Below, piece by piece: positions 8,256 to 16,105 of a stretch of DNA of 64,000 nucleotides. The stretch comes from Streptomyces hundungensis. GTDB taxonomy: Bacteria > Actinomycetota > Actinomycetes > Streptomycetales > Streptomycetaceae. The DNA is taken from the NCBI RefSeq assembly GCF_003627815.1, contig NZ_CP032698.1:3472001-3536000 (forward strand), in the 5' to 3' direction. The translations under genes were made by a program, and so were the position numbers. Below the pieces are notes generated by a model. That model did no database searches and was not told where the DNA came from. It saw only the letters and a program-made list of their open reading frames with translations. Position 1 is the stretch's first letter; every line of letters starts with the position of its first letter.

Positions 8256-10687
8256 CAACTCCCCACCTCCACAAGGCTGTTGGTGTCATCGAGGTCGTCG
8301 GGTCCGGCAGGAACGTCGCGGCGGGCGGGGTCGTTGCGTCGGGCAAGCGCGTCGGGTCCGTTCGGGTCGTCGGGTCTGTCGAGTTCGTCGAGTTCGTCGA
8401 GTTCGTCGGGGCCGTGCAGTCCGCCGGGGCCGGCGCGGCCGAGCAGCAGGGCCACCAGGGGCAGTACGGCGTCGGCGCGGGCCGCGTCGAGGCCGGCGCC
8501 GAATCCGGGGGCGGCGGCGTCACCGGGCCCGGGGCGTCCGGCGGGCCCGCGGCGCACCAGCTCCCCCAGGGTGCGCCGCACACCCGCCTCGTAAGCGGCG
8601 AACGTCCTGCGCAGCAGCGGCAGTACGTCGGTGAACGCCTCCGGGGTCACGCTCGTCAGCCAGCCGTCGACCAGGCCGCGCAGCCGCTCGTCGTGGACCA
8701 GGAGCATGCCGCCGCCCGACGCCCCGCCGACGAACCCCTCGATCCAGGCGGCCGCGTCGGCGGGGGCCGTGCCAGGGGAGAGCGCGAGACCCATGTGGCG
8801 GGCCGCGTCCTCGCTCTCGATACGGCCGTCGTCCAGCAGCAGCCGCACCGCACGGCCGCGCAGGACGCCGGGGACGGTGTCGCGGGCGGCGAGCCGGGAG
8901 AGCACCGACGACCAGCGCTCGCGGAGCCCGCCCGCGCCGGCGCCGGCCGGGTCCACCAGCAGGGCCGTCGCGGTGTGGACGGCGTCGAGGTGGGTGCGCA
9001 TCTCGGCGGCGCCGTCCGCGTCGAGCCCGGCGCAGGCGGGCGGCAGGCCGACGCAGATCCGCTCGGCGAGGCCCGCCGCGACCTCGGCGAGGCCCGCGGT
9101 GGTGGTGCCCCGGACGTCTCCGTAGCGCAGGGTGCGGGCGAGCGCGGGCAGCGCCTGGGCGAGGTGGGCGACGTCCGTGTCGAGTGCGGCCCGGTCGGCG
9201 AGCGCGCGCATCACCACCGGCAGCGCGTCGGGCAGTTCGGCGAGGAGGCACCGCTCGGCGAGCGAGGTGATCTCGACGAGCGCCGTCGTCTCGGCCGCCA
9301 CCGACTCCGCCTTCGCGGTGGCCGCGCCCAGGACGGTGGTGCCCCACACTCCCGCTTCGGCGACCCGCACCGACAGCTCGGGCTCCCAGCGCAGCCGCCA
9401 GCTCTCCCGGAAGGTGCCGGTGGAACGCGCCCGGACCGGCTCGCCCCAGTCGATGCCGAGCAGCCGCAACCGGTGCAGGAGTCTGCTGCGGCCCGCGTCG
9501 GTCTCCTTGCGCAGGTCGAGCTCCAGCTCCCGCTCCGGCGCCTCCGGTTTGAGCCGCAGGCCGCGCTGGGCCCGGGCGAGGTCGCGCTGGAGCGGGACGG
9601 CCGGCGCCGCATCAGGCACTTCGCCGAGCACATCGCCGACGATCAGCCGTTCCTGGATCAGGCCGAGCGGCACGTCGGAGCCCTCGCACAGCACGGCCCG
9701 TACGGCGTCGGTGGTCTCGGCGAGGCCGGGCAGCGGGCGCCCCCGCAGGGCGGCGAGCGTCGTGGCGAGCCGGACGGCCTCGATGACATGGGCCGGGGAG
9801 ATCGCGTAGTCCTCCTCGCGCAGCAGCCCCGCCACCTTGGTCATCCACCGCTCGACCGGCCGGTCCCGGGCGCTGAACAGATGCCCGTACCAGCCCGGCG
9901 AGTCGATGCCCGCGCCGTAGCCGCTGCGACGGGCGAGCCTGCGGTGCGTCCAGGGCACCCAGGTCAGCTCGGCCTTGACCTTGGGCAGCCCCTTGAGCAG
10001 GGCGCGGTCGGCCGCGACGGTGAACTTCGCGGCCAGCGCGGGCACATGCCAGGCCCCGCAGACGACGGCCACCTCGTCCCCGAACTCCCTTGTGGCGGCG
10101 CGTAGTTGTTGCCGCATATGGGCCTCGCGGACCAGGTCGCGCGGGTGGCCCCCGTCGCCGTACGTCTCGCGCAGTACGGCCATGGCCTCGCCGAGCGCGG
10201 CGAACGGCGCCGCCGGGTCCGCCGCCGCGTCCCGGTGCTCGACGACGTCCTCCCACCAGCGCTCCGGGTCGTCGTACCCGGCGGTCTCGGCGAGCGCTCT
10301 GACGGGGTCGATGCGCGGGCCGCCGTCCTCCGGCTCCGCCTCCTCGCCCGCGGCGAGCGAGTGGGCGGCGGGCAGGTCGATGAAGCGGACCCGCGCGCCG
10401 TGCGCCAGGGCCCAGCGGATCGCCACCCACTCCGGGGAGAACTCGGCCATGGGCCAGAACGCGGCCCGGCCCGGGTCGTCGACGACATGGGCGAGCAGCG
10501 CGACGGGCAGCCGCATCGCCTCGTCGGCGGCGAGGTCGAGCAGGGCGTCGCCCTCGGGCGGCCCCTCGATGAGGACCGCGCGCGGCCGGGCGGCCTCCAG
10601 CGCGGCCAGCACCGCCCGGGCCGAGCCCGGCCCGTGATGACGCACCCCCAGCAGCAGGGGCCCTCGCGCGCAGGCACGCGCCGTCAC
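8255..10687 (-). CDS. DUF5682 protein of a MoxR/VWA system (YehM-like)
   Basis: The 810-aa protein has no solved function. Its first ~230 residues show a pattern like the TIKI/ChaN/EreA fold: an N-terminal GVRHHGPGSARAVLAALEAA with a paired histidine, VLIEGPPEG, and later VVCGAWHVPALAAKF. In that superfamily His and Glu in these positions belong to the active site. This suggests, without proving, a hydrolase or protease activity. The remainder is mostly helical. The last ~90 residues are low-complexity Gly/Pro/Asp, including a DEL triple repeat encoded by three copies of a 9-bp unit. The GTG start overlaps the stop of the MoxR gene (GTGA) and its stop overlaps the VWA start, so the three genes are translationally coupled. 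E. coli yehM is the likely counterpart. Confidence 0.88.
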   Translation of the reverse strand: MTARACARGPLLLGVRHHGPGSARAVLAALEAARPRAVLIEGPPEGDALLDLAADEAMRLPVALLAHVVDDPGRAAFWPMAEFSPEWVAIRWALAHGARVRFIDLPAAHSLAAGEEAEPEDGGPRIDPVRALAETAGYDDPERWWEDVVEHRDAAADPAAPFAALGEAMAVLRETYGDGGHPRDLVREAHMRQQLRAATREFGDEVAVVCGAWHVPALAAKFTVAADRALLKGLPKVKAELTWVPWTHRRLARRSGYGAGIDSPGWYGHLFSARDRPVERWMTKVAGLLREEDYAISPAHVIEAVRLATTLAALRGRPLPGLAETTDAVRAVLCEGSDVPLGLIQERLIVGDVLGEVPDAAPAVPLQRDLARAQRGLRLKPEAPERELELDLRKETDAGRSRLLHRLRLLGIDWGEPVRARSTGTFRESWRLRWEPELSVRVAEAGVWGTTVLGAATAKAESVAAETTALVEITSLAERCLLAELPDALPVVMRALADRAALDTDVAHLAQALPALARTLRYGDVRGTTTAGLAEVAAGLAERICVGLPPACAGLDADGAAEMRTHLDAVHTATALLVDPAGAGAGGLRERWSSVLSRLAARDTVPGVLRGRAVRLLLDDGRIESEDAARHMGLALSPGTAPADAAAWIEGFVGGASGGGMLLVHDERLRGLVDGWLTSVTPEAFTDVLPLLRRTFAAYEAGVRRTLGELVRRGPAGRPGPGDAAAPGFGAGLDAARADAVLPLVALLLGRAGPGGLHGPDELDELDELDRPDDPNGPDALARRNDPARRDVPAGPDDLDDTNSLVEVGS
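8378..8404. repeat. Triple 9-bp tandem repeat in the DUF5682 gene
   Basis: Three exact copies of GTCGAGTTC follow each other, then a diverged fourth. They encode a Glu-Leu-Asp repeat in the disordered C-terminal tail. A small in-frame repeat like this can vary in number between strains without disrupting the protein. Confidence 0.7.
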
Positions 10688-11820
10688 GCGGACACCTCGC
10701 GGCAGGCGCGGTAGAAGTCCTTCCAGCCGTCCCGCTCACGGACCACGGTCTCCAGGTACTCCTGCCAGATGACCCGGTCGGCCGCCGGGTCGCGCACCAC
10801 CGCGCCGAGGATGCCGGCGGCGACGTCACCCGCCCTGAGCACGCCGTCACCGAAGTGTGCGGCGAGCGCGAGGCCGCCGGTCACCACGGAGATCGCCTCG
10901 GCCGTGGAGAGCGTCCCGGATGGGGATTTGAGCTTGGTGCGCCCATCGGCGGTCACCCCGTCGCGCAGTTCGCGGAAGACGGTGACGACCCGGTGGATCT
11001 CCGTCATCCCGTCGGGCACGGCCGGCAGGTCGAGGGAGCGGCCGAGCTGGTCGACGCGGCGCGAGACGATGTCGACCTCGGCCTCCGCCGTCGCGGGCAG
11101 CGGCAGGACGACGGTGTTGAAGCGGCGCCGCAGCGCGCTGGACAGCTCGTTCACCCCACGGTCGCGGTCATTGGCCGTGGCGATGAGGTTGAAGCCCCGC
11201 ACGGCCTGTGTCTCGGACCCCAACTCCGGGATGGGCAGCGTCTTTTCGGACAGGATCGTGATCAGGGTGTCCTGTACGTCGGCGGGGATGCGGGTGAGCT
11301 CCTCGACCCGGGCGGTCATGCCGTCGGCCATGGCCCGCATGATCGGGCTGGGCACGAGGGCGGCTCGGCTCGGGCCGTGCGCCAGCAGTTGGGCGTAGTT
11401 CCAGCCGTAGCGGACGGCCTCCTCGGGCGTGCCCGCGGTGCCCTGCACGAGCAGCGTGGAATCGCCGCTGACGGCCGCCGCGAGATGCTCCGACACCCAT
11501 GTCTTCGCGGTGCCGGGGACGCCGAGCAGGAGCAGCGCGCGGTCGGTGGCCAAGGTGGTGACGGCGACCTCGACGATGCGCCGGGGTCCGACGTACTTCG
11601 GCGTGATCACGGTGCCGTCGGGCAGGGTGCCGCCGAGCAGATAGGTGGCGACCGCCCACGGCGAGAGCCGCCAACGGGCCGGGCGCGGACGGTCGTCGGC
11701 CGCGGCGAGCGCGGCCAGCTCGCCGGCGAAGGCCTGCTCGGCATGGGGCCGCAGGGCCTCTTCCACCGCGGCTTCGGCATGCGATCCGGTGGTCTCGGAC
11801 TCGATTTCGGACACGGTCAC
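10684..11820 (-). CDS. MoxR-type AAA+ ATPase (YehL-like)
   Basis: With the GTG start at 11820 (GGAGG seven bases upstream) the protein has 378 aa; a longer frame to 11913 exists but lacks a ribosome site. The AAA+ motifs are all present: Walker A GVPGTAKT at 100-107, a Walker B/MoxR segment VEELTRIPADVQDTLITILS, sensor-1 NLIATANDRD, and an arginine-finger region ELSSALRRRFN. MoxR ATPases are chaperone-like remodelling rings that work with VWA proteins. The YehL branch is recognised here by its partners DUF5682, VWA and SWIM. It is the first gene of the three-gene operon and is divergent from the SWIM gene. Its promoter appears to be of the DNA-damage type (see 11869-11891). Confidence 0.93.
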   Translation of the reverse strand: MTVSEIESETTGSHAEAAVEEALRPHAEQAFAGELAALAAADDRPRPARWRLSPWAVATYLLGGTLPDGTVITPKYVGPRRIVEVAVTTLATDRALLLLGVPGTAKTWVSEHLAAAVSGDSTLLVQGTAGTPEEAVRYGWNYAQLLAHGPSRAALVPSPIMRAMADGMTARVEELTRIPADVQDTLITILSEKTLPIPELGSETQAVRGFNLIATANDRDRGVNELSSALRRRFNTVVLPLPATAEAEVDIVSRRVDQLGRSLDLPAVPDGMTEIHRVVTVFRELRDGVTADGRTKLKSPSGTLSTAEAISVVTGGLALAAHFGDGVLRAGDVAAGILGAVVRDPAADRVIWQEYLETVVRERDGWKDFYRACREVSA

Positions 11821-11868
11821 GGCTCCCCCTCCAGGTCGTTCGACACGTTCGACCGGCTTGTGGTCTCC

Positions 11869-11891
11869 ACCGTGCACCACGCCACTGACAA
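11869..11891 (-). promoter_or_regulatory. DNA-damage-type (RecA-NDp/PafBC) promoter of the MoxR operon
   Basis: Read on the minus strand, TTGTCAGTGGC (11891-11881) is followed after six bases by CACGGT (11874-11869). The known LexA-independent damage promoter of Streptomyces and mycobacteria is TTGTCAGTGGC-N6-TAGggT (tTGTCRGTG-N8-TAnnnT). The upstream box is exact and the spacing is exact. The -10 keeps A and the last T but has C in place of the first T. The predicted start is near 11861, leaving a leader of about 40 nt with a GGAGG site before the GTG. Confidence 0.7.
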
Positions 11892-11929
11892 TCACCCTCG
11901 CGCATGACATCACCGCAGGTCAGAGGCGA

Positions 11930-11952
11930 TTGTCAGTGGTCGCCCGTACCTT
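11930..11952 (+). promoter_or_regulatory. DNA-damage-type (RecA-NDp/PafBC) promoter of the SWIM gene
   Basis: TTGTCAGTG (11930-11938), eight bases, then TACCTT (11947-11952) fits tTGTCRGTG-N8-TAnnnT completely. The transcription start would fall at about 11958-11960, that is on the ATG, so the SWIM mRNA is probably leaderless. This explains why no Shine-Dalgarno sequence is visible. Together with the opposite promoter it makes a 12-bp perfect inverted repeat (11882-11893 and 11928-11939). Confidence 0.75.
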
Positions 11953-11959
11953 CGGGGAC

Positions 11960-13312
11960 ATGACTCAGCAGGGGGTGCGCTGGACGGCGGAACAGGTGCT
12001 CGCACTGGCGCCTGACGATGCGTCACGCAAGGCGGGAAGCAGGCTCGGCACGGCCGGGCCGTGGTCGGAGAGCGGGTGCGACGGATCGGGGGCGGTGTGG
12101 AGCCTGTGCAAGGGCAGCGGCAGCCGGCCGTACCGAACGGTGCTCGACACCAGCGGCCCCGCGTACCAGTGCAGTTGCCCGAGCCGGAAGTTCCCGTGCA
12201 AGCACGCGGTGGGCCTGATGCTGCTCTGGTCCGCCGACGAACAGTCGGTGCCGGACGGGACGGCGCCCGACTGGGCGGAGCAGTGGCTGGCGGGCAGAAG
12301 GGCCCGCGCCCACCAGAAGCCATTGGGCCCAACGGGCGCCACCGCTAAGCCCGTTGACGCCGAAGCGGCCCGGCGCAGGGCCGAGAAACGCGCCGAGCGG
12401 ATCACCGCCGGGACCACGGAGCTGGAGCAACGCCTCGCGGACCTGCTGCGCGGCGGCCTGGCGGCGGCCGAGCGCCCCGGCTACGGCCTGTGGGAGGAGA
12501 CGGCGGCCCGCATGGTGGACGCGCAGGCCCCCGGACTGGCCGCGCGCGTAAGGGAGTTGGGAGCGATACCCGGCTCCGGCCCCGGCTGGCCGGCCCGGCT
12601 CCTGGAGGAGTGCGCACTGATGCACCTCCTCGACCGGGCCTGGCTCGGCCGGGACACCCTGCCGGAACCACTGACCGCGACGGTCCGCTCGCGCGTCGGG
12701 GTGCCCGCCGCCGCCCAGGGCCCGCCGGTCCGCGACCACTGGCAGGTCCTCGCCCAGTACGACACGGCCGACGCGAAGCTCACCACGCGCCGCGTCTGGC
12801 TGTACGGAAGGGACTCGGGCCGCTCGGCGCTGATCCTGGACTACGGCGCGGCGGGCCGCGCGCCGGAGCTGGCGCTCCCGGTCGGCCTGACGATCGACGC
12901 CGAGGTGACGCCCTACCCGGGTGGCGGCCAGTCACGAGCCGCCCTGGGCGAGCGGTACGGCACCCCGACGGCGACCGAGGGCCCCCCGCCGGGCGGCACG
13001 GTGACCGAGGCCGCCGAACGGTACGGCAGGGCGCTCCTGGACGACCCCTGGCTCGCGTCGTGCCCGGCGACGTTGGACGCGGTGATCCCGATCCCGCCGA
13101 AGGACGGCGACGACACCTGGCAACTGGCGGACCCCGCAGCGGAGTTGGCCCTACCCATAGCAACGACCACCACATCCCGCGCCGCCCTGTGGAAGCTGGC
13201 CGCCGTGTCCGGAGGCGCCCCGGTGACGGTCTTCGGCGAATGCGGCCACCGGGGTTTCACCCCCCTGACGGTGTGGCCCGCCGGGGGGAGGGAGGGGGTG
13301 GCGTTGACGTGA
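11960..13312 (+). CDS. SWIM zinc-finger protein of a MoxR/VWA system (YehQ-like)
   Basis: The 450-aa protein carries a SWIM zinc finger with C71, C73, C80 and H82 (CSCPSRKFPCKHAVGL, pattern CxC-x6-CxH). SWIM fingers bind DNA or proteins. The N-terminal part (LYGRDS-like and GSGSRPYRT segments) packs around it, and the C-terminal 300 residues have no recognised domain. A longer upstream frame exists, but ATG 11960 is preferred because the damage-type promoter places the mRNA start there. It is divergent from the MoxR operon and followed 114 bp later by the DUF5691 gene. In E. coli the same partners occur as yehL-yehM-yehP-yehQ. Its role in the system is unknown; recognition of the substrate is an inference. 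Confidence 0.9.
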   Translation: MTQQGVRWTAEQVLALAPDDASRKAGSRLGTAGPWSESGCDGSGAVWSLCKGSGSRPYRTVLDTSGPAYQCSCPSRKFPCKHAVGLMLLWSADEQSVPDGTAPDWAEQWLAGRRARAHQKPLGPTGATAKPVDAEAARRRAEKRAERITAGTTELEQRLADLLRGGLAAAERPGYGLWEETAARMVDAQAPGLAARVRELGAIPGSGPGWPARLLEECALMHLLDRAWLGRDTLPEPLTATVRSRVGVPAAAQGPPVRDHWQVLAQYDTADAKLTTRRVWLYGRDSGRSALILDYGAAGRAPELALPVGLTIDAEVTPYPGGGQSRAALGERYGTPTATEGPPPGGTVTEAAERYGRALLDDPWLASCPATLDAVIPIPPKDGDDTWQLADPAAELALPIATTTTSRAALWKLAAVSGGAPVTVFGECGHRGFTPLTVWPAGGREGVALT

Positions 13313-13426
13313 GGGGCCGGGCAGGACCCACCCCGGGGGATCGACGCGGATCGGGACGTACCGCTGCGGCGACCCGCGAATCAGGCGACAACACGGAGCA
13401 GAGCAGTACGACAGCAAGGGGGTTCG

Positions 13427-15028
13427 ATGACGAGGGCGACCATCGAGGACGTGGGCGGCGGCCCGCACTCCTGGGAGGAGTTGGTGACCGCCGCGTTGCT
13501 CGGTACCGATCGGCGGCCCGCGGTCGGACCGCCCGGGGAGTTGCTCGATGCCGCAGCGACGCAGACCCTGCGCCGCAGGGCCGGGCTGGTTCCGGCGGTG
13601 GCGGCAGAACGTCCGTCCGCCGCTCCCCCGGACGAGCGCCCGGAGCTGCCGGACGCGGCTCGGCGGCGTTTGGCGTTGCTGCTCGCCGACCGGTCGGCAC
13701 CCGCTCATGCCGGGGGCCGCCGAGGGAGCGCGCCCGATCTGGGCGAGCTGCTCCCGCAGTGGCTGGCCCTCGCCAATGAGCGGGGTCTGCGCGCGCCGGC
13801 CGCCCTGTTGCCCACGCTGCTCGACGCGGCGCGGGCCCGCACCGACGTGCGCCCCCAGGCCCTGGCCTTCGCGGGCCCGCGCGGAGTGTGGCTCGCCGGG
13901 CTCAACCCGGAGTGGCGCTTCGCGCTGCGCGGGGGCTCGGGGAGCGCCCTGCTGCCCGATCCGAAGGACACAGCCTCCGTACAACTCCTGTGGGACGAGG
14001 GTCTTTTCGCGGAACGGGTGGCGCTGCTCGGGGCGGTACGGGCGGACGACCCGGATGCGGCGCGTGCCCTGCTCGCCACCAGCTGGGCGACCGAACGCGC
14101 CGAGGACCGCCTCCTGTTCCTGGACTCGCTGCGCGCCGGGCTCTCGACCGCCGACGAGCCGTTCCTGGAACAGGCCCTGGCCGACCGGAGCCGCAACGTA
14201 CGGGCGACGGCGGCCGAGTTGCTCTCCGCGCTGCCTGCTTCGGCGCTCGCGGGACGGATGGCCGCGCGCGCGGCATCCTGTGTGTCCCTGGACCGGACGG
14301 GCGACGAGGCGGTGATCTCGGTGGAGGCGCCGCACGAATGCGATGCGGCGATGCAACGGGACGGGGTGGTGCCGCGTCCGCCGACCGGCCGGGGTGAACG
14401 GTCTTGGTGGCTGGGCCAGTTGGTGGAGTCGGCGCCGCTCGGTACGTGGCCGCGACGGCTGGGCGGACGGACGGTCGCCGCCATCGTGGCGCTGCCCGTG
14501 GCCGACGACTGGGGCGACGAGCTGCACGCGGCGTGGTGTCGGGCGGCGGTGCGCCAGCGCGACCCGGAGTGGGCGCGGGCGCTGCTCGGCGCCCCTGCGG
14601 CTCCGCCCGGCGAGGGGGCGGGTACGGCGTCCCTCGCGGAGCGGGCCAAGCTCCTGTCCGTACTGGCCGAGCCCGAACGGGCCGACTGGGTGGCCCGGTT
14701 CATCTCCGCGCACGGCCTGTCGGAGGCGTTCCAACTGCTCGGGGTGTGTGTGGTGCCGTGGGCGGAGGCGCTGGGGCGGGCGGTGGTGGACGCGCTGGAG
14801 ATCGCGCGGGACGCGGGCAGCTACCCGTGGAGCTTCAGCGGGGTCATGGGGCTGGCCGAGCGCTGCCTCGATCCTGCGGAGGCGGGGCGGCTGGAGGGGC
14901 TGACGGCTACGCCGCCGGAGGGGGAGGGGGCGTCGCCGGGGGCGGGGGGTTACTGGGCGGAGGCGTTCCAGAGACTGGTGGCCACGCTGAGGCTCCGCGA
15001 AACGATGCACACAGAACTAACCCCCTAG
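13427..15028 (+). CDS. DUF5691 protein of a MoxR/VWA system
   Basis: The 533-aa protein belongs to DUF5691, which is regularly found beside SWIM and MoxR/VWA genes. The N-terminus (WEELVTAALLGTDRRP) is the family's typical opening. The rest is largely alpha-helical with HEAT-like helix pairs, for example EPFLEQALADRSRNVRATAA then ELLSALP near residues 242-270. No catalytic motif is visible, so a scaffold or substrate-binding role is plausible. The ATG at 13427 follows AGGGGG. It probably shares the transcript of the SWIM gene, since the 114-bp gap shows no terminator. Confidence 0.85.
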   Translation: MTRATIEDVGGGPHSWEELVTAALLGTDRRPAVGPPGELLDAAATQTLRRRAGLVPAVAAERPSAAPPDERPELPDAARRRLALLLADRSAPAHAGGRRGSAPDLGELLPQWLALANERGLRAPAALLPTLLDAARARTDVRPQALAFAGPRGVWLAGLNPEWRFALRGGSGSALLPDPKDTASVQLLWDEGLFAERVALLGAVRADDPDAARALLATSWATERAEDRLLFLDSLRAGLSTADEPFLEQALADRSRNVRATAAELLSALPASALAGRMAARAASCVSLDRTGDEAVISVEAPHECDAAMQRDGVVPRPPTGRGERSWWLGQLVESAPLGTWPRRLGGRTVAAIVALPVADDWGDELHAAWCRAAVRQRDPEWARALLGAPAAPPGEGAGTASLAERAKLLSVLAEPERADWVARFISAHGLSEAFQLLGVCVVPWAEALGRAVVDALEIARDAGSYPWSFSGVMGLAERCLDPAEAGRLEGLTATPPEGEGASPGAGGYWAEAFQRLVATLRLRETMHTELTP

Positions 15029-15070
15029 CCCCGACCCGCCCTCCCCGGGGGCGCATCCCACCCCAACGGA

Positions 15071-15151
15071 TCGCGCAGTTCCCCGCGCCCCTGAAAACCC
15101 GTTCTCATCTGCGGACCGTGCGTGGCTGGTCGCGCAGTTCCCCGCGCCCCT
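15071..15151. repeat. Streptomyces dispersed intergenic repeat, two copies
   Basis: TCGCGCAGTTCCCCGCGCCC (continuing CT) occurs at 15071-15092 and again at 15130-15151. This GC-rich element is scattered over many Streptomyces chromosomes between convergent genes. It is followed by other familiar dispersed motifs (GGGGGAGATTGAGGACGAGC near 15219-15238). No protein is encoded here. Its role is unknown; transcript ends are a common location. Confidence 0.75.
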
Positions 15152-15258
15152 TAAGTGCTCGGTGCTGGCCAGCACCTCAGCCTGTCATGGGGGTCCCCCC
15201 TGGCCCTTAAGGCCTTGGGGGAGATTGAGGACGAGCGCCCTCAAGGCGCGAACGGGGT

Positions 15259-15288
15259 CTGGGGCGGAGCCCCAGGGGCCGAACCCCT
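15259..15288. terminator. Twin stem-loops between DUF5691 and icmB genes
   Basis: CTGGGGC (15259-15265) pairs with GCCCCAG (15269-15275) around a 3-base loop, and AGGGG (15274-15278) pairs with CCCCT (15284-15288). The hairpins overlap slightly, start right at the icmB stop codon, and lie between convergent genes, so they are likely transcription-end signals for both. Confidence 0.6.
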
Positions 15289-15701
15289 CACGCCCCCGCC
15301 GTCTGCCGGACATTCGCATTGACCCACGTAACAATCGACGCCGTAGTCGCCCCCGGCGTAAAGATCTCCGCCACCCCGAGCTCCTTCAGCGGCGGAATGT
15401 CCGCCTCGGGGATGATCCCCCCGCCGAAGACCTTGATGTCCTCCGCGTCCCGCTCCCGCAACAGCTCCAGCACCTTCGCGAACAGCGTGTTGTGCGCACC
15501 GGAGAGGATCGAGAGGCCGATCGCGTCGGCGTCCTCCTGGATCGCGGTGTCGACGATCTGCTCGGGCGTCTGGTGCAGCCCGGTGTAGATGACCTCCATG
15601 CCGGCGTCGCGCAGCGCCCGCGCGATGACCTTTGCGCCGCGATCGTGACCGTCGAGCCCCGGCTTGGCCACCACCACGCGGATCGGACCAGTTACACCCA
15701 T
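15288..15701 (-). CDS. icmB: Isobutyryl-CoA mutase small (cobalamin-binding) subunit
   Basis: The 137-aa protein is a stand-alone B12-binding domain. The DxHxxG signature is D17-G-H19-D-R-G22, with His19 the lower axial cobalt ligand; SILSGAHN and [10 protein letters not shown] are the other family motifs. IcmB joins the separate large subunit IcmA to interconvert isobutyryl-CoA and n-butyryl-CoA, feeding acyl-CoA pools and polyketide precursors. Length and sequence fit Streptomyces IcmB rather than the C-terminal domain of methylmalonyl-CoA mutase. The ATG at 15701 has GGAGG five bases upstream; a longer frame to 15776 lacks a site. The icmA gene is not in this window. Confidence 0.93.
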   Translation of the reverse strand: MGVTGPIRVVVAKPGLDGHDRGAKVIARALRDAGMEVIYTGLHQTPEQIVDTAIQEDADAIGLSILSGAHNTLFAKVLELLRERDAEDIKVFGGGIIPEADIPPLKELGVAEIFTPGATTASIVTWVNANVRQTAGA

Positions 15702-16105
15702 CACTGCCTCCACATGTCCCACCTGCGCACCCCGCGCCAAAGAGCCGGGGAAGTGAACGAACGTTATCGACAGCATCCCGCAACCCGCCGTTTCACGGTG
15801 GAGAGGGAGGGGGAAATCACACGTGGGACACGTTCGTTTCGCACCGTACCCGCATCAGTCGGCCCCCGGCCCCGGTCGGAGAGCCCTGCGCCACCGTGTG
15901 GGCATGGACGCGAGGGGAGCCGCCACGAAGGTGCCGTACTGCCGTGCTGCGAGCCGTCCAGCAGGGTGGTCCGGCCCCTTGTCTTTCAGCGCCGGCTCGG
16001 GTCGCCCCGGGCCGGCCGAGGCCGGAGCCCGGCCGTGGCGGAACCCCATGAGGGCACGACGGGGGACGGAGCGGCCTCCCGTGTGCCATTCGGGAGGTCG
16101 CCGCC
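15702..16105. other. Divergent intergenic region, no gene seen
   Basis: This 404-bp stretch separates the starts of icmB and the lipase gene. It holds a separated inverted repeat, AACGAACG (15756-15763) and CGTTCGTT (15831-15838), and a CACGTG-containing segment at about 15819-15826. No reading frame has a convincing start and codon pattern. Promoters for both flanking genes must lie here but are not resolved. Confidence 0.5.

Noticed and set aside
15029..15287. Repeats considered as mobile element or transposon remnant
   Set aside because: They match common dispersed Streptomyces intergenic sequences and contain no transposase or terminal repeats.
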